Shown here: positions 8,846 through 22,702 of the stretch, piece after piece | How positions within the stretch are numbered: position 1 is the first letter of the stretch | Layout: each line of letters opens with the position of its first letter | DNA from: Longitalea luteola | GTDB taxonomy: Bacteria > Bacteroidota > Bacteroidia > Chitinophagales > Chitinophagaceae | Assembly: GCF_017356035.1 (NCBI RefSeq) | Contig: NZ_JAFIQX010000012.1 | Span: forward strand, 62,001 to 126,000 | DNA length: 64,000 nucleotides | Reading direction: 5' to 3' | Notes under the pieces: generated by a model | What the model saw: only the letters and a program-made list of their open reading frames with translations | Told to the model about the DNA's origin: nothing | Database searches by the model: none | Translations under genes and position numbers: made by a program

Positions 8846-10402
8846 ATGAAAATCTGCAACATAAATTCGTTATATATATTACTACTATCTGCCTTCGCAT
8901 TGACAGCTACCAGCTGTAAAAAATGGTTGAGAGAAGAAGACAATGATCCCTCGAACCTGTCGCCGGACATTTATTACACATTACCCGGTCATGCTGATGC
9001 CGCCATTGCCGCAGCATACGACAGGACCCGGTTCTTTGCAGGTGGCGCCGGGATCTTTGCAAACAATTTCTCAATGCTCGAAATGCCAACAGGTACTGCC
9101 AAAACAGAAACAGGGCAGAATACCGACCTGAACAACCTGCTTGGTCTTAGTTACAACGGCGACAATGTATTCGTGCTTAACTGGTGGACCGGCTTGTACC
9201 AGGTGATTGCGCAAACCAACCTGGTATTGGATAAAGTGCCTGGAATAAAAATGGATGAAGCCAAAAAGAAGCAGGTGCTGGGCGAAGCGCAGTTCCTGCG
9301 GGCCTGGTCTTATTTTTACCTGGTACGGCTTTTTGGGGATGTGCCCTTACATACTACTTCTGTATTAACGGCACTTGATCCTGCGACATATTCTTCACGC
9401 ACGACCAAGGACTCAATCTATATGCAGGTGGTAAACGACCTGAAGGCGGCCGAAGCTTCCGGACTGGCCTGGACCGATGCCGGCGGGCGGGCTTCGCTGG
9501 GCGCCGTAAAGTCGTTACTGGCGGAGGTATATTTGACCATGGCCGGTCATCCGTTGAACAAGGGAAAGGAATACTATAAGCTGGCGGCCGACAAAGCAAA
9601 TGAAGTGATCACCAGCGGTAAATTCAAGCTGTTCGAAAAGTACAACCAGTTGCACAACGAATCGTTGGAAAACCAACAGGAGCATATTTTCCAGATCCAG
9701 TACCTGGGCGGGGTGGCCAACAATGGCAACCAGGCTATACTGCTGCCTAACTTTAAGGATGTTTCAGCGTATGGTACTGAAGTAGGGTCTACCACGCCTA
9801 CTGTGCAATTCTACAATTCCTTTGAGCCAGGTGATAAAAGAACTGTTGACCGGGAAGGATTCTTTTATACCAGTTATTATGATGGCGGCTTCCGGGGTCT
9901 GAAAGCATTGGGAGCGCCATACATCTTTAAACATTTTGATAGTGTCGCAAATGGCACATCAGGTAAAGAGGGTACCGCCATCAGCGGGTTGAACTGGATG
10001 AATATAAGATACGCACAGGTATTGCTCACCTATGCTGAAGCGCAGAATGAAGCAGCTGACGGTCCAACCCAGGGAGCCGTGGATGCCTTGAAACTGATCC
10101 GCGACCGGGCAGGTTTAGCAACGGGCGCGCTGGGCAGCTACGATCAAACCTCTTTCAGGAATGCGGTGTTGCGCGAGCGCTGGCATGAGCTGTGTTATGA
10201 GGGTATTACCTGGTTTGACATGGTTCGGCGCAAAACAGCCTACAACGAAACCACCAACAGCTTCGAGAACTTTGTGGGGCATAAACTGCCTGAAAGCGGG
10301 GCTGTACTGGCTGAAAAACATTTGCTGTTCCCTTTGCCTACCCTGGAAATGCAAAACAATCCAAACCTGAGACCGCAGAACGATGGTTATCCCGGCATAT
10401 AA
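8846..10402 (+). CDS. susD: SusD/RagB-family nutrient-binding lipoprotein
   Basis: 518 residues. The N-terminus is a lipoprotein signal (MKICNINSLYILLLSAFALT, then ATSC with Cys24 as lipidation site), placing it on the outer-membrane surface. The SusD-like N-terminal TPR region is recognisable (LNWWTGLYQVIAQTNLVLDK; GEAQFLRAWSYFYLVRLFGD) and the RagB/SusD C-terminal domain contains NWMNIRYAQVLLTYAEAQNE and LRERWHELCYEGITWFDMVR. It caps the SusC barrel and binds substrate. It follows susC by 24 nt and is closed by a terminator 24 nt after its stop, so the uptake operon is susC-susD only. Confidence 0.95.
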   Translation: MKICNINSLYILLLSAFALTATSCKKWLREEDNDPSNLSPDIYYTLPGHADAAIAAAYDRTRFFAGGAGIFANNFSMLEMPTGTAKTETGQNTDLNNLLGLSYNGDNVFVLNWWTGLYQVIAQTNLVLDKVPGIKMDEAKKKQVLGEAQFLRAWSYFYLVRLFGDVPLHTTSVLTALDPATYSSRTTKDSIYMQVVNDLKAAEASGLAWTDAGGRASLGAVKSLLAEVYLTMAGHPLNKGKEYYKLAADKANEVITSGKFKLFEKYNQLHNESLENQQEHIFQIQYLGGVANNGNQAILLPNFKDVSAYGTEVGSTTPTVQFYNSFEPGDKRTVDREGFFYTSYYDGGFRGLKALGAPYIFKHFDSVANGTSGKEGTAISGLNWMNIRYAQVLLTYAEAQNEAADGPTQGAVDALKLIRDRAGLATGALGSYDQTSFRNAVLRERWHELCYEGITWFDMVRRKTAYNETTNSFENFVGHKLPESGAVLAEKHLLFPLPTLEMQNNPNLRPQNDGYPGI

Positions 10403-10426
10403 CGTGAATAAATAAAATCAGATTTT

Positions 10427-10461
10427 AAGCCGCAAAGTGATCCTGCTTTGCGGCTTTGTTT
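10427..10461 (+). terminator. Rho-independent terminator after susD
   Basis: A perfect 11-bp stem AAGCCGCAAAG (10427-10437) with CTTTGCGGCTT (10446-10456) and an 8-nt loop is followed by TGTTTTT. It isolates rpoBC from the susCD transcript. Confidence 0.85.
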
Positions 10462-10551
10462 TTATCTTTGACCTCTGTTCATGACGTTTTAACACCCCGC
10501 AGCTTCTGCCTGTATGACATATTTCCGGTCCGATTTTTGGTGATTAATTTC

Positions 10552-10581
10552 TTGTTTTATAAGGTATATTCCTTACCTTTG
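10552..10581 (+). promoter_or_regulatory. Bacteroidota promoter of rpoBC
   Basis: TTG at 10552-10554, a 19-nt spacer and TACCTTTG at 10574-10581 give a perfect match to TTG / TAnnTTTG. The -7 octamer is identical to that before rplK, so both halves of the split cluster may keep the same promoter strength. Confidence 0.85.
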
Positions 10582-10587
10582 CCCTCC

Positions 10588-10783
10588 ATTTTTCACAAAA
10601 GCTAATTAGCAGAGGTACGTTGCTACATGGCCAATTTAACATAACTGCCTCTTTTTTAATTCTTTGGGAATTTAACCTTGAAAGTTCAACGTGAACAAAA
10701 AGGTCTAAAATTCTCAAGGAAAATTTTTTTTGTCTATAGATGTTTTGTCGTACGAACAATTAAAAAAACCGGTTTTAAGCAAT
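10588..10783 (+). other. Long untranslated leader of rpoB
   Basis: About 195 nt separate the predicted transcript start from the rpoB ATG. The leader is A/T-rich, has several poly-T and poly-A runs (10651-10656, 10724-10731) and no Shine-Dalgarno. A short TTG-initiated extension in frame with rpoB exists from 10730 but has no family support. No strong hairpin was recognised. Confidence 0.4.
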
Positions 10784-13700
10784 ATGTCTTCAACAAAACT
10801 GTCAAACAGGGTCAACTTCGGTAAAATCAAGAATCTTGCTGAGGCGCCTGACTTACTCGAAGTACAAATTCAATCGTTCAAAGAATTTTTCCAGTTAGAA
10901 ACCACACCCGACAAGCGTAACATTGAAGGGTTGTTCAAGGTGTTCAAGGAAAACTTCCCTATTACAGATACACGAAACATATTCGTGCTGGAATTCCTGG
11001 ACTATTTCATTGACCCGCCCCGCTACACCATCGAAGAGTGTATGGAGCGTGGTTTAACATATGCTGTTCCGCTCAAGGCGAAACTGAGGCTGAGCTGTAA
11101 TGACGAAGAGCACGTTGACTTCCAGACCATTGTTCAGGATGTGTTCCTGGGTAACATTCCTTATATGACCCCCCGCGGTACCTTCGTGATCAACGGAGCG
11201 GAGCGCGTGGTGGTATCCCAATTACACCGTTCTCCTGGTGTATTCTTTGGCCAGTCTATTCACCCCAACGGTACCAAGATCTATTCTGCCCGCGTAATTC
11301 CTTTCAAAGGGGCGTGGATGGAGTTTGCTACCGATATCAATAACGTAATGTATGCGTACATCGACCGTAAGAAGAAATTCCCGGTTACCACGCTGTTGCG
11401 TTCTATCGGCTACGAGACCGATAAAGACATCCTGGAGCTGTTCGGCATGGCCGACGAAGTGAAAGGCGATAAAAAGTCATTACAGAAATACTTAGGTAAA
11501 CGCCTCGCTGCCCGCGTATTGAGAACATGGGTAGAAGATTTCGTGGACGAAGATACCGGCGAGGTAGTGTCTATCGAAAGAAACGAGGTAGTGCTGGAGC
11601 GCGATACCGTGCTCGATGAAGAAGCGGTAGATATGATCGCCGACATGGATGTGAAGAGCGTGTTCGTGCAGAAAGAGGATGTGGGCGGTGACTACGCGAT
11701 CATTTACAACACCCTCAATAAAGATACTTCAAACAGCGAGCTGGAAGCCGTTCAGCACATCTACCGCCAGTTGCGCGGTGCCGATGCGCCGGATGATGAA
11801 ACAGCCCGCGGTATCATTGATAAATTATTCTTCAGCGACAAGCGTTACGATCTGGGCGAAGTAGGTCGCTACAAGATCAACCGCAAGCTGATGCTGAATC
11901 AGCCGCTGGATCAAAAAACATTGACCAAGGAAGATATCATCGAGATCATCAAATACCTGGTTCGTTTGACCAATGGTAAAGCCGAGATCGACGATATCGA
12001 TCACCTGAGCAACCGTCGTGTACGTACCGTGGGTGAGCAGTTATATGCTCAGTTCGGTGTTGGTCTGGCCCGTATGGCCCGTACCATCCGCGAGAGAATG
12101 AACGTGCGCGATAATGAGGTGTTCACGCCGGTTGACCTGATCAACGCCAGAACGTTGTCATCAGTGATCAACTCCTTCTTCGGTACTTCTCAGCTGTCAC
12201 AATTCCTTGACCAAACCAACCCGCTGAGTGAGATCACGCACAAGCGTCGTATCTCTGCACTCGGACCCGGTGGTTTGAGCCGTGAAAGAGCCGGTTTCGA
12301 GGTGCGTGACGTACACTACAGCCACTACGGCCGTTTGTGTACCATTGAAACACCGGAAGGTCCGAACATCGGTTTGATCTCTACCTTGTGCGTACACGCC
12401 AAGATCAACGAAATGGGCTTCATTGAAACGCCTTATCATAAAGTTGAGAACGGAAAGGTTGACCTGAAAAAGCTCACCTTCCTAAGTGCGGAAGAAGAAG
12501 ATAACGCCAAGATCGCCCAGGCCAGTTCGCCACTCGATGAAAAAGGCCACTTCGTAGAAGAGAAGATCACCAGCCGCCAGACCGGCGACTTCCCGATCCT
12601 CGAAAAGAACGATGTGGAGTTCATGGACGTAGCGCCGAACCAGATCGTAGGGTTGAGTGCATCACTGATCCCGTTCCTGGAGCATGATGACGCCAACCGT
12701 GCGCTGATGGGATCGAACATGCAACGCCAGGCCGTTCCGCTGATCCGTCCTGAAAACCCCATTGTAGGTACAGGTCTGGAAGCGAAAGCTGCCCGCGACG
12801 CCCGTGTACAGATCCTGTCTGAAGGCGAAGGCGTGGTAGAGTACGTTGATGGTAGTGAAATTCATGTTCGCTACGACCGTACAGAAGCTGACCGCCTGGT
12901 GAGCTTTGAAGACGACCTGAAAATATACAAACTGACCAAGTTCATAAAAACCAACCAGGAAACCTGTATCAACCACAAACCTGCTGTTAAAAAAGGACAA
13001 CGCCTGAAAAAAGGCGACTTCCTTACAGAAGGTTATGCGGTACAGGGAGGTGAACTCGCGCTGGGCCGTAACCTGAAAGTGGCGTTCATGCCATGGAAAG
13101 GGTACAACTTCGAGGATGCCATCGTGATCAGCGAAAGAGTAGCCAAAGAAGACCTGTTCACTTCTATTCACATTTCTGAATATGAACTGGAAGTACGCGA
13201 TACCAAACTGGGTGAGGAAGAGCTGACACCCGATATTCCAAACGTATCGGAAGAAGCTACCAAAGACCTGGATGAAAATGGTATCATCCGTTTGGGAGCC
13301 GCCATTAAAGAAGGCGATATCCTGATCGGTAAGATCACGCCTAAAGGCGAAAGTGATCCTACTCCGGAAGAAAAACTGTTACGCGCCATCTTCGGTGACA
13401 AAGCCGGTGATGCCAAAGATGCTTCTTTGAAAGCGCCGAACGGGGTAGAAGGGGTAGTGATCGGTAAAAAGCTGTTCCAACGCGCCAAAAAAGACAAGAA
13501 CGCCAAGATCCGCGAGAAGGCTGCTCTGGAAAAGCTGGAAAAAGTGCATGAAAAGAATGTTGAAGATCTGAAAGAAGAGCTGTTGAATAAACTGCAGACC
13601 TTATTGAAAGATAAAGCCTCTGCCGGTGTAAACAACAACTTCGGTGAAGTGCAGATCGGTAAAGGCGCCAAGTTCAATCCGAAGAACCTGGGTTCTATCG

Positions 13701-14587
13701 ATTACCAGAACGTAAACCCGCTGGGCTGGACTGGCGATGCACAGATCGATGATGCCATCAACACACTGTTGCACAACTACAACATCAAGTACAACGAAGA
13801 ACTGGGTAGATATAAAAGAGAGAAGTTCAACATTTCGATCGGGGACGAATTGCCTGCCGGTGTGTTGAAACTGGCTAAAGTATACCTGGCTGTTAAGCGT
13901 AAGCTGAAAGTGGGTGATAAAATGGCCGGCCGCCACGGTAACAAAGGTATCGTTGCCAAGATCGTGCGTGCTGAAGACATGCCGTTCCTGGAAGACGGAA
14001 CACCGGTTGACATTGTATTGAACCCGCTGGGTGTACCTTCCCGTATGAACCTGGGCCAGATCTATGAAACTGTATTAGGCTGGGCCGGTTTGAAAATGGG
14101 TGTGAAGTTCGCTACGCCGATCTTCGACGGAGCTACTACGGAAGAAATTGCCAAACACATCAACGATGCAGGCTTACCAAGCTTTGGTCATACGTACCTG
14201 TATGACGGTGAAACCGGAGACCGTTTCCACCAGAAAGCTACCGTGGGTGTGATCTATATGATCAAACTGCACCACATGGTTGACGATAAGATGCACGCCC
14301 GTAGCATTGGACCCTACAGTCTTATTACACAGCAGCCGCTGGGTGGTAAAGCACAGTTCGGTGGTCAGCGTTTCGGTGAAATGGAGGTGTGGGCACTGGA
14401 AGCTTATGGTGCTTCGAACATCCTGCAGGAATTGCTCACCATTAAATCGGATGATATTATCGGCCGTGCAAAAACCTACGAGGCGATTGTTAAAGGTGAT
14501 AATATTCCAAGAGCGGGTATTCCTGAGTCGTTCAACGTATTGGTGCATGAATTAAGAGGTTTGGGTCTGGATCTCAAGTTTGAGTAA
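10784..14587 (+). CDS. rpoB: DNA-directed RNA polymerase subunit beta
   Basis: 1267 residues from the ATG at 10784 ([17 protein letters not shown]), which matches the usual Bacteroidota N-terminus; the open frame extends 18 codons upstream to a TTG, which is not favoured. Recognisable parts are the protrusion/lobe ([22 protein letters not shown]), the rifampicin region ([40 protein letters not shown] in outline), the flap and the C-terminal clamp segment ([22 protein letters not shown]). It forms the catalytic core of RNA polymerase with RpoC. It has its own promoter rather than sharing the rplJL transcript. rpoC follows after 126 nt containing an inverted repeat. Confidence 0.97.
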   Translation: MSSTKLSNRVNFGKIKNLAEAPDLLEVQIQSFKEFFQLETTPDKRNIEGLFKVFKENFPITDTRNIFVLEFLDYFIDPPRYTIEECMERGLTYAVPLKAKLRLSCNDEEHVDFQTIVQDVFLGNIPYMTPRGTFVINGAERVVVSQLHRSPGVFFGQSIHPNGTKIYSARVIPFKGAWMEFATDINNVMYAYIDRKKKFPVTTLLRSIGYETDKDILELFGMADEVKGDKKSLQKYLGKRLAARVLRTWVEDFVDEDTGEVVSIERNEVVLERDTVLDEEAVDMIADMDVKSVFVQKEDVGGDYAIIYNTLNKDTSNSELEAVQHIYRQLRGADAPDDETARGIIDKLFFSDKRYDLGEVGRYKINRKLMLNQPLDQKTLTKEDIIEIIKYLVRLTNGKAEIDDIDHLSNRRVRTVGEQLYAQFGVGLARMARTIRERMNVRDNEVFTPVDLINARTLSSVINSFFGTSQLSQFLDQTNPLSEITHKRRISALGPGGLSRERAGFEVRDVHYSHYGRLCTIETPEGPNIGLISTLCVHAKINEMGFIETPYHKVENGKVDLKKLTFLSAEEEDNAKIAQASSPLDEKGHFVEEKITSRQTGDFPILEKNDVEFMDVAPNQIVGLSASLIPFLEHDDANRALMGSNMQRQAVPLIRPENPIVGTGLEAKAARDARVQILSEGEGVVEYVDGSEIHVRYDRTEADRLVSFEDDLKIYKLTKFIKTNQETCINHKPAVKKGQRLKKGDFLTEGYAVQGGELALGRNLKVAFMPWKGYNFEDAIVISERVAKEDLFTSIHISEYELEVRDTKLGEEELTPDIPNVSEEATKDLDENGIIRLGAAIKEGDILIGKITPKGESDPTPEEKLLRAIFGDKAGDAKDASLKAPNGVEGVVIGKKLFQRAKKDKNAKIREKAALEKLEKVHEKNVEDLKEELLNKLQTLLKDKASAGVNNNFGEVQIGKGAKFNPKNLGSIDYQNVNPLGWTGDAQIDDAINTLLHNYNIKYNEELGRYKREKFNISIGDELPAGVLKLAKVYLAVKRKLKVGDKMAGRHGNKGIVAKIVRAEDMPFLEDGTPVDIVLNPLGVPSRMNLGQIYETVLGWAGLKMGVKFATPIFDGATTEEIAKHINDAGLPSFGHTYLYDGETGDRFHQKATVGVIYMIKLHHMVDDKMHARSIGPYSLITQQPLGGKAQFGGQRFGEMEVWALEAYGASNILQELLTIKSDDIIGRAKTYEAIVKGDNIPRAGIPESFNVLVHELRGLGLDLKFE

Positions 14588-14690
14588 GATTTTGAGATTT
14601 ATAGATTTTGGGATTTCGGGATTTAAAATCCAGAAATCTCAAAATCGCGAAATCAGAAATCGGAATTCAGCGGGATTCAAACAATTTTAA
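14588..14690 (+). repeat. Inverted and heptad repeat between rpoB and rpoC
   Basis: Starting at the base after the rpoB stop, GATTTTGAGATTT (14588-14600) and its exact complement AAATCTCAAAATC (14634-14646) form a 13-bp stem. The interior contains a second perfect GGATTT/AAATCC stem and period-7 units (GGATTTC, GGGATTT). Further GAAATC copies continue to about 14690. There is no T-tract, so this is more likely an intercistronic processing or pausing element than a terminator. Confidence 0.75.
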
Positions 14691-14713
14691 ATCTGAAATA
14701 AGAAAATCAAAAT

Positions 14714-19006
<4,293 letters not shown>

Positions 19007-19033
19007 TTCTATCAGAAATTTGATTTTTTATAT

Positions 19034-19067
19034 AAAGTAGGAAGCTAACCCCTTCCTACTTTTTTTA
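19034..19067 (+). terminator. Rho-independent terminator after rpoC
   Basis: AAAGTAGGAA (19034-19043) pairs with TTCCTACTTT (19053-19062), followed by T to 19067. Confidence 0.9.
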
Positions 19068-19141
19068 TAAGTGTATTATAATGTTAAAAGTTTTAACAAT
19101 TCTATTTTAGTCATACATTCTATATTGCAAAAAAGGCGTTC

Positions 19142-19735
19142 ATGAAAAATATCTCTACTATATTATCTATTCTCGCTCTTGTGCTCATAGGTGTGCTATT
19201 TTATTTTCAATTCTCTAAGGGGGAAACAAAGAAAAAAGTGGTGGCGCCTGCCGATAAAAATGAACCTACCCATTTCGCTATAGCCTATTTTGACATTGAT
19301 TCGCTGCAGGAACATTACGAATATTTCAAGGATGTGTCGGGCGATATCAAGAAGAAAGAGAATGCCATGAACGCTGAATTGAACGATTTAACGAACAAGT
19401 ACCAGCGCACCATTCGTAAATGGCAGGAAAAAGGCAATAACATTACGCAATCGGAAGGCGAGCAGGCCCAGCGCGAAGTAGGTATGCTGCAACAGCAATA
19501 CCAGCAACGCAAAGGCGAACTGGAGCAGGAAATGCAAAAGCTGCAGGTTGACCGTATGACCGAACTGCGCAAACAGGTAGAAGAGTTTTTAAAAGAGTAC
19601 AACAAATCGAAGAAATACTCTTACATCCTTTCTTACGAGCCAGGCTTTATTATCTATTACAAAGATTCTGCGTATAACATTACCGGTGATTTGATAGCAG
19701 GGCTGAATTCGCAGTATAAAGAGAAGAAAAAGTAA
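19142..19735 (+). CDS. OmpH/Skp-like periplasmic chaperone-type protein
   Basis: 197 residues. A hydrophobic N-terminal segment (about 4-24, ISTILSILALVLIGVLFYFQ) is a signal anchor or uncleaved signal. The mature part starts with the OmpH-type strand FAIAYFDIDSLQEHYEYF (about 47-64). It continues with a long Gln/Glu/Lys-rich coiled coil (about 68-150, including LQQQYQQRKGELEQEMQKLQ) and ends with a beta strand region (YSYILSYEPGFIIYYKDS). This is the layout of Skp/OmpH proteins that bind unfolded outer-membrane proteins. The membrane anchor instead of a cleavable signal is common in Bacteroidota homologues. It stands alone between two terminators. Confidence 0.85.
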   Translation: MKNISTILSILALVLIGVLFYFQFSKGETKKKVVAPADKNEPTHFAIAYFDIDSLQEHYEYFKDVSGDIKKKENAMNAELNDLTNKYQRTIRKWQEKGNNITQSEGEQAQREVGMLQQQYQQRKGELEQEMQKLQVDRMTELRKQVEEFLKEYNKSKKYSYILSYEPGFIIYYKDSAYNITGDLIAGLNSQYKEKKK

Positions 19736-19805
19736 TGTGATAATGTGATAATGTGATAATTCGATAATTGATCCGGAAGATACCGCAGTGTCTTCCGGAT
19801 TTTTT
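19736..19805 (+). terminator. Period-8 repeat and terminator after ompH-like gene
   Basis: The stop codon merges into an 8-nt repeat (GATAATGT twice, then GATAATTC and GATAATTG) up to 19770. Then ATCCGGAAGA (19771-19780) pairs with TCTTCCGGAT (19791-19800), followed by a T-run. Confidence 0.85.
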
Positions 19806-19990
19806 ATTTTACGGGTATTGGGCGTTAGAGGGACGTTCATGTTTGCCGTTTGCGTTTTGCCGTCTGCCGCCTGCTGTTTTCCATGGATGCTAAAATTGGT
19901 AAAATGTGTGGAAATCTGGGTTGGCCGGGATTCGGCTTAGTTTCCTTATCTTGTGTTAAAACCTGATTTTCTTACCCTTATATCACCAAT

Positions 19991-21457
19991 ATGGCAGAAC
20001 ACGCTTCATCATTCAAACCATCACTTAGTTTGCTCGATGCTACCATGGTGGTAGCTGGTTCTATGATCGGCTCGGGTATCTTTATCGTTAGCTCCGATAT
20101 TACCCGCAACGTAGGCAGCGCCGGCTGGATGATCGCCGTATGGCTCATCACCGGCTTTATGACCATTACTGCCGCCGTAAGTTATGGTGAGCTGAGTGGT
20201 ATGTTCCCAAAAGCGGGCGGACAATACGTATACCTGAAAGAAGCATTTAATCCATTGGCGGGGTTCTTATACGGCTGGAGCTTTTTTTCGGTGATACAAA
20301 CTGCCACCATAGCTGCGGTGGCCGTAGCGTTCAGCCGGTTTACTGCCAAACTGATACCCTGGTTCAGCGAAAGCCATAAGCTGTGGGGAATAGAAAAAGG
20401 ACTGAATGCACAGGGGATAATGGAATATTCATTTTCCATCAGTGCCGCACAGTTGCTGGCCATCGCGCTCATTGTATTTCTTACCTATACCAATACAAAA
20501 GGCATTAAGGGCGGAAAGATCATTCAAACGTCCTTCACTACCGTAAAACTGCTGTCGTTATTCGGTTTGATCATTCTGGGTTTCTTGCTGGTAAAAGAAA
20601 GCTTGTGGGCTGAGAACTGGCAAACCGGAATGAATGCCACGCAGCTGGAACAGGACGCCCAGGGTAATTTCATCCAAGGCGGTGAATGGCTGCCCATAGG
20701 CGGTACCGCCCTCATTGGTGCCATTGCAGCTGCCATGGTGGGCTCCATCTTCAGCAGCGACAGCTGGAACAACGTAACTTTCATTGCCGGTGAAATAAAG
20801 AATCCAAAAAGAAATATCGGGTTGAGCCTTTTCCTGGGCACGCTGATAGTGACCGTCATTTATGTAACAGCCAACCTGATGTACCTGAATGTACTGCCTT
20901 TAAGCCATATAGCGTATCCGGAGGGGGAGCGGGTGGCAACAGCTGCGGCTACTTCCATCTTTGGTGAAAATGGCGCTTATGTAATAGCCGTAATGATCAT
21001 GATCTCCACTTTTGGTTGCAACAACGGATTGATCCTGGCGGGCGCCCGGGTATATTATACCATGGCCAAGGATGGCCTGTTCTTCAAACAAACCGGTGTA
21101 TTGAATAAGAATGCGGTGCCTGAGTTTGCCCTGTGGATCCAGTGTGGTATGGCCAGCATTTTATGTTTGAGCGGCGGGTATGGCGACCTGCTGGATATGA
21201 TCTCCTTTGTAGTGGTGCTGTTTTATGCGCTCACCATCCTGGGCATTTTCGTATTGCGCAAAAAACGTCCGGATGCTGAGCGGCCCTATAAGGCTTTCGG
21301 CTTCCCGGTATTGCCCATTATTTATATAATTCTGGCCCTTACATTTTGCATTTTTCTCATTAAAATGAAGCCACAATATGCCGGTATAGGGCTGGCAATT
21401 GTTTTGATAGGTGTTCCTTTATATTATATTGCAGTGCGAAAAAGCAAAGTCGCATAG
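19991..21457 (+). CDS. APC-superfamily amino acid permease
   Basis: 488 residues with about 12 hydrophobic segments. The first segment carries the APC signature (LLDATMVVAGSMIGSGIFIVSSDI, about 14-37), followed by AGWMIAVWLITGFMTITAAVSYGELSGMFPKAGGQYVYL, typical of the L-type/LAT family. It is an inner-membrane amino acid or polyamine transporter; the substrate cannot be told. A hydrophilic insert near 208-228 (QTGMNATQLEQDAQGNF) lies between helices 6 and 7. A heptad repeat begins at its stop codon. A weak TATCTTG box about 40 nt before the ATG may be the promoter. Confidence 0.92.
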   Translation: MAEHASSFKPSLSLLDATMVVAGSMIGSGIFIVSSDITRNVGSAGWMIAVWLITGFMTITAAVSYGELSGMFPKAGGQYVYLKEAFNPLAGFLYGWSFFSVIQTATIAAVAVAFSRFTAKLIPWFSESHKLWGIEKGLNAQGIMEYSFSISAAQLLAIALIVFLTYTNTKGIKGGKIIQTSFTTVKLLSLFGLIILGFLLVKESLWAENWQTGMNATQLEQDAQGNFIQGGEWLPIGGTALIGAIAAAMVGSIFSSDSWNNVTFIAGEIKNPKRNIGLSLFLGTLIVTVIYVTANLMYLNVLPLSHIAYPEGERVATAAATSIFGENGAYVIAVMIMISTFGCNNGLILAGARVYYTMAKDGLFFKQTGVLNKNAVPEFALWIQCGMASILCLSGGYGDLLDMISFVVVLFYALTILGIFVLRKKRPDAERPYKAFGFPVLPIIYIILALTFCIFLIKMKPQYAGIGLAIVLIGVPLYYIAVRKSKVA

Positions 21458-21505
21458 TTACAGGTTACAGGGCCTTGTAACCTGCAACATGTAACCTGGA
21501 ACAAA
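21457..21505. repeat. Heptad repeat array, unit GTTACAG / GTAACCT
   Basis: GTTACAG twice, a 6-nt spacer, then GTAACCT, GCAACAT, GTAACCT and GGAACAA. The two halves are partly complementary (GTTACAGG with CCTGTAAC-like bases), so the array can also fold. It starts at the last base of the permease stop. Confidence 0.75.
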
Positions 21506-21512
21506 TGAAATT

Positions 21513-22508
21513 ATGAGTAAGATAGATTTTGACAAACTGTTTGACGGATTTTCGAATATTAAAGCTGGAGTGATTGGCGATGTGATGCTCGATATATACT
21601 GGTGGGGCCATGTAGAAAGGATATCACCGGAAGCGCCGGTACCTGTGGTAGCGCTTGACAAAAAAGAACATCGCATTGGCGGCGCCGGCAATGTGGCGCT
21701 GAACCTGGCCGCCCTGGGCGCACAGGTTTCTATCTTGTCAGTGATGGGCAATGATGAGAATGGCGGCACGCTGATAGATCTTTTCAACGAGCATGAGATC
21801 AATACCGCATGGATCGCCCAACAACCTTCCCGTATAACCACTGCCAAAACCCGGATCATCAGCCGCAATCAGCAAATGATGCGGCTCGATGCAGAAATAA
21901 CCAAAGATTTGAGCGTTAATGATGAGAATGCCCTGATTGAAAAAGTGCGCCAGTATATCACCACTGAACAACCGCAGGTGATCATTTTTGAAGACTATAA
22001 CAAAGGCGTCCTTACCGAACGGGTGATCAAAGAAGTGACGGCGTTGTGCAAACAACATGGCGTGATCACTACCGTGGATCCCAAGCGAAAAAATTTCTTT
22101 TCCTACCAGGGTGTGGATATCTTCAAACCTAATTTAAAAGAGGTAAAGGACGGCCTGAACCTGCTGATAGAAGAGGTTAACCTGGCCACGCTGAACGATA
22201 TTCATAAAGAGTTACAAAAAAAATTAAGTCATTCCATTTCCTTCATCACTTTATCGGAAAAAGGGGTGTTTTACCAGGAGAACAGTACTGCCAAGATCAT
22301 TCCTTCCCACTTACGAAATATAGCAGACGTTTCTGGCGCCGGTGATACGGTGATAGCCGTGGCGTCACTGATCTATGCCGCCACCCGGCGCATTGATCTT
22401 ATGGCAGAAGTGGCCAATATTGCGGGTGGACTGGTGTGCGAAGAAGTGGGTACCGCTGCTGTTAATAGAGAAAGGCTGCTGAATGAATGTAAGGAGCTGC
22501 TTTCTTAA
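21513..22508 (+). CDS. rfaE1: D-glycero-beta-D-manno-heptose-7-phosphate kinase (PfkB family)
   Basis: 331 residues, matching the kinase half of HldE/RfaE without the C-terminal nucleotidyltransferase domain. The start region FSNIKAGVIGDVMLDIYWWG and ISPEAPVPVVALDKKEHRIGGAGNVALNLAALGA are characteristic of heptose kinases. The PfkB C-terminal signature DVSGAGDTVIA (about 271-281) carries the catalytic Asp. It phosphorylates D-glycero-D-manno-heptose 7-phosphate at O1, an early step towards ADP-heptose for lipopolysaccharide core. The adenylyltransferase must be elsewhere. The ATG at 21513 gives the full PfkB fold. Confidence 0.9.
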   Translation: MSKIDFDKLFDGFSNIKAGVIGDVMLDIYWWGHVERISPEAPVPVVALDKKEHRIGGAGNVALNLAALGAQVSILSVMGNDENGGTLIDLFNEHEINTAWIAQQPSRITTAKTRIISRNQQMMRLDAEITKDLSVNDENALIEKVRQYITTEQPQVIIFEDYNKGVLTERVIKEVTALCKQHGVITTVDPKRKNFFSYQGVDIFKPNLKEVKDGLNLLIEEVNLATLNDIHKELQKKLSHSISFITLSEKGVFYQENSTAKIIPSHLRNIADVSGAGDTVIAVASLIYAATRRIDLMAEVANIAGGLVCEEVGTAAVNRERLLNECKELLS

Positions 22509-22700
22509 AACGCAGAACGCTTAACGCAGAACGCTTAACGCGGAACGCCATACGCAGAACCTGCCTGCCGGCCTTGTTCGCCGAAGCTTCGCGAAGGCGC
22601 AGCAGGCAGGCGCTTAACGCAAATAGCCGAATACATTCGACCAGCTCTCATAACTGGCAACTGTGAACTTTGACCTGTGAACTGTGAAACCCGAACGCAG
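22509..22700. repeat. Heptad arrays interrupted by a long palindrome
   Basis: Directly after the rfaE1 stop, 7-nt units AACGCAG, AACGCTT and AACGCGG run to 22559. A 51-bp hairpin follows (CCTGCCTGC 22560-22568 with GCAGGCAGG 22602-22610, CGAAGCTTCG near its centre), then the AACGC array resumes to 22626. A different array, AACTGTG units, fills 22652-22700 and ends two bases before the next gene's ATG. The palindrome looks inserted into the AACGC array. Confidence 0.8.
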
Positions 22701-22702
22701 CC

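Noticed and set aside
3986-10402. Mobile element as carrier of lacI-susC-susD
   Set aside because: No integrase, transposase, terminal inverted repeats or target duplications were found at either edge.
10730-10783. 18-codon N-terminal extension of RpoB from a TTG
   Set aside because: The extension has no family support; the ATG at 10784 aligns with known Bacteroidota RpoB starts.
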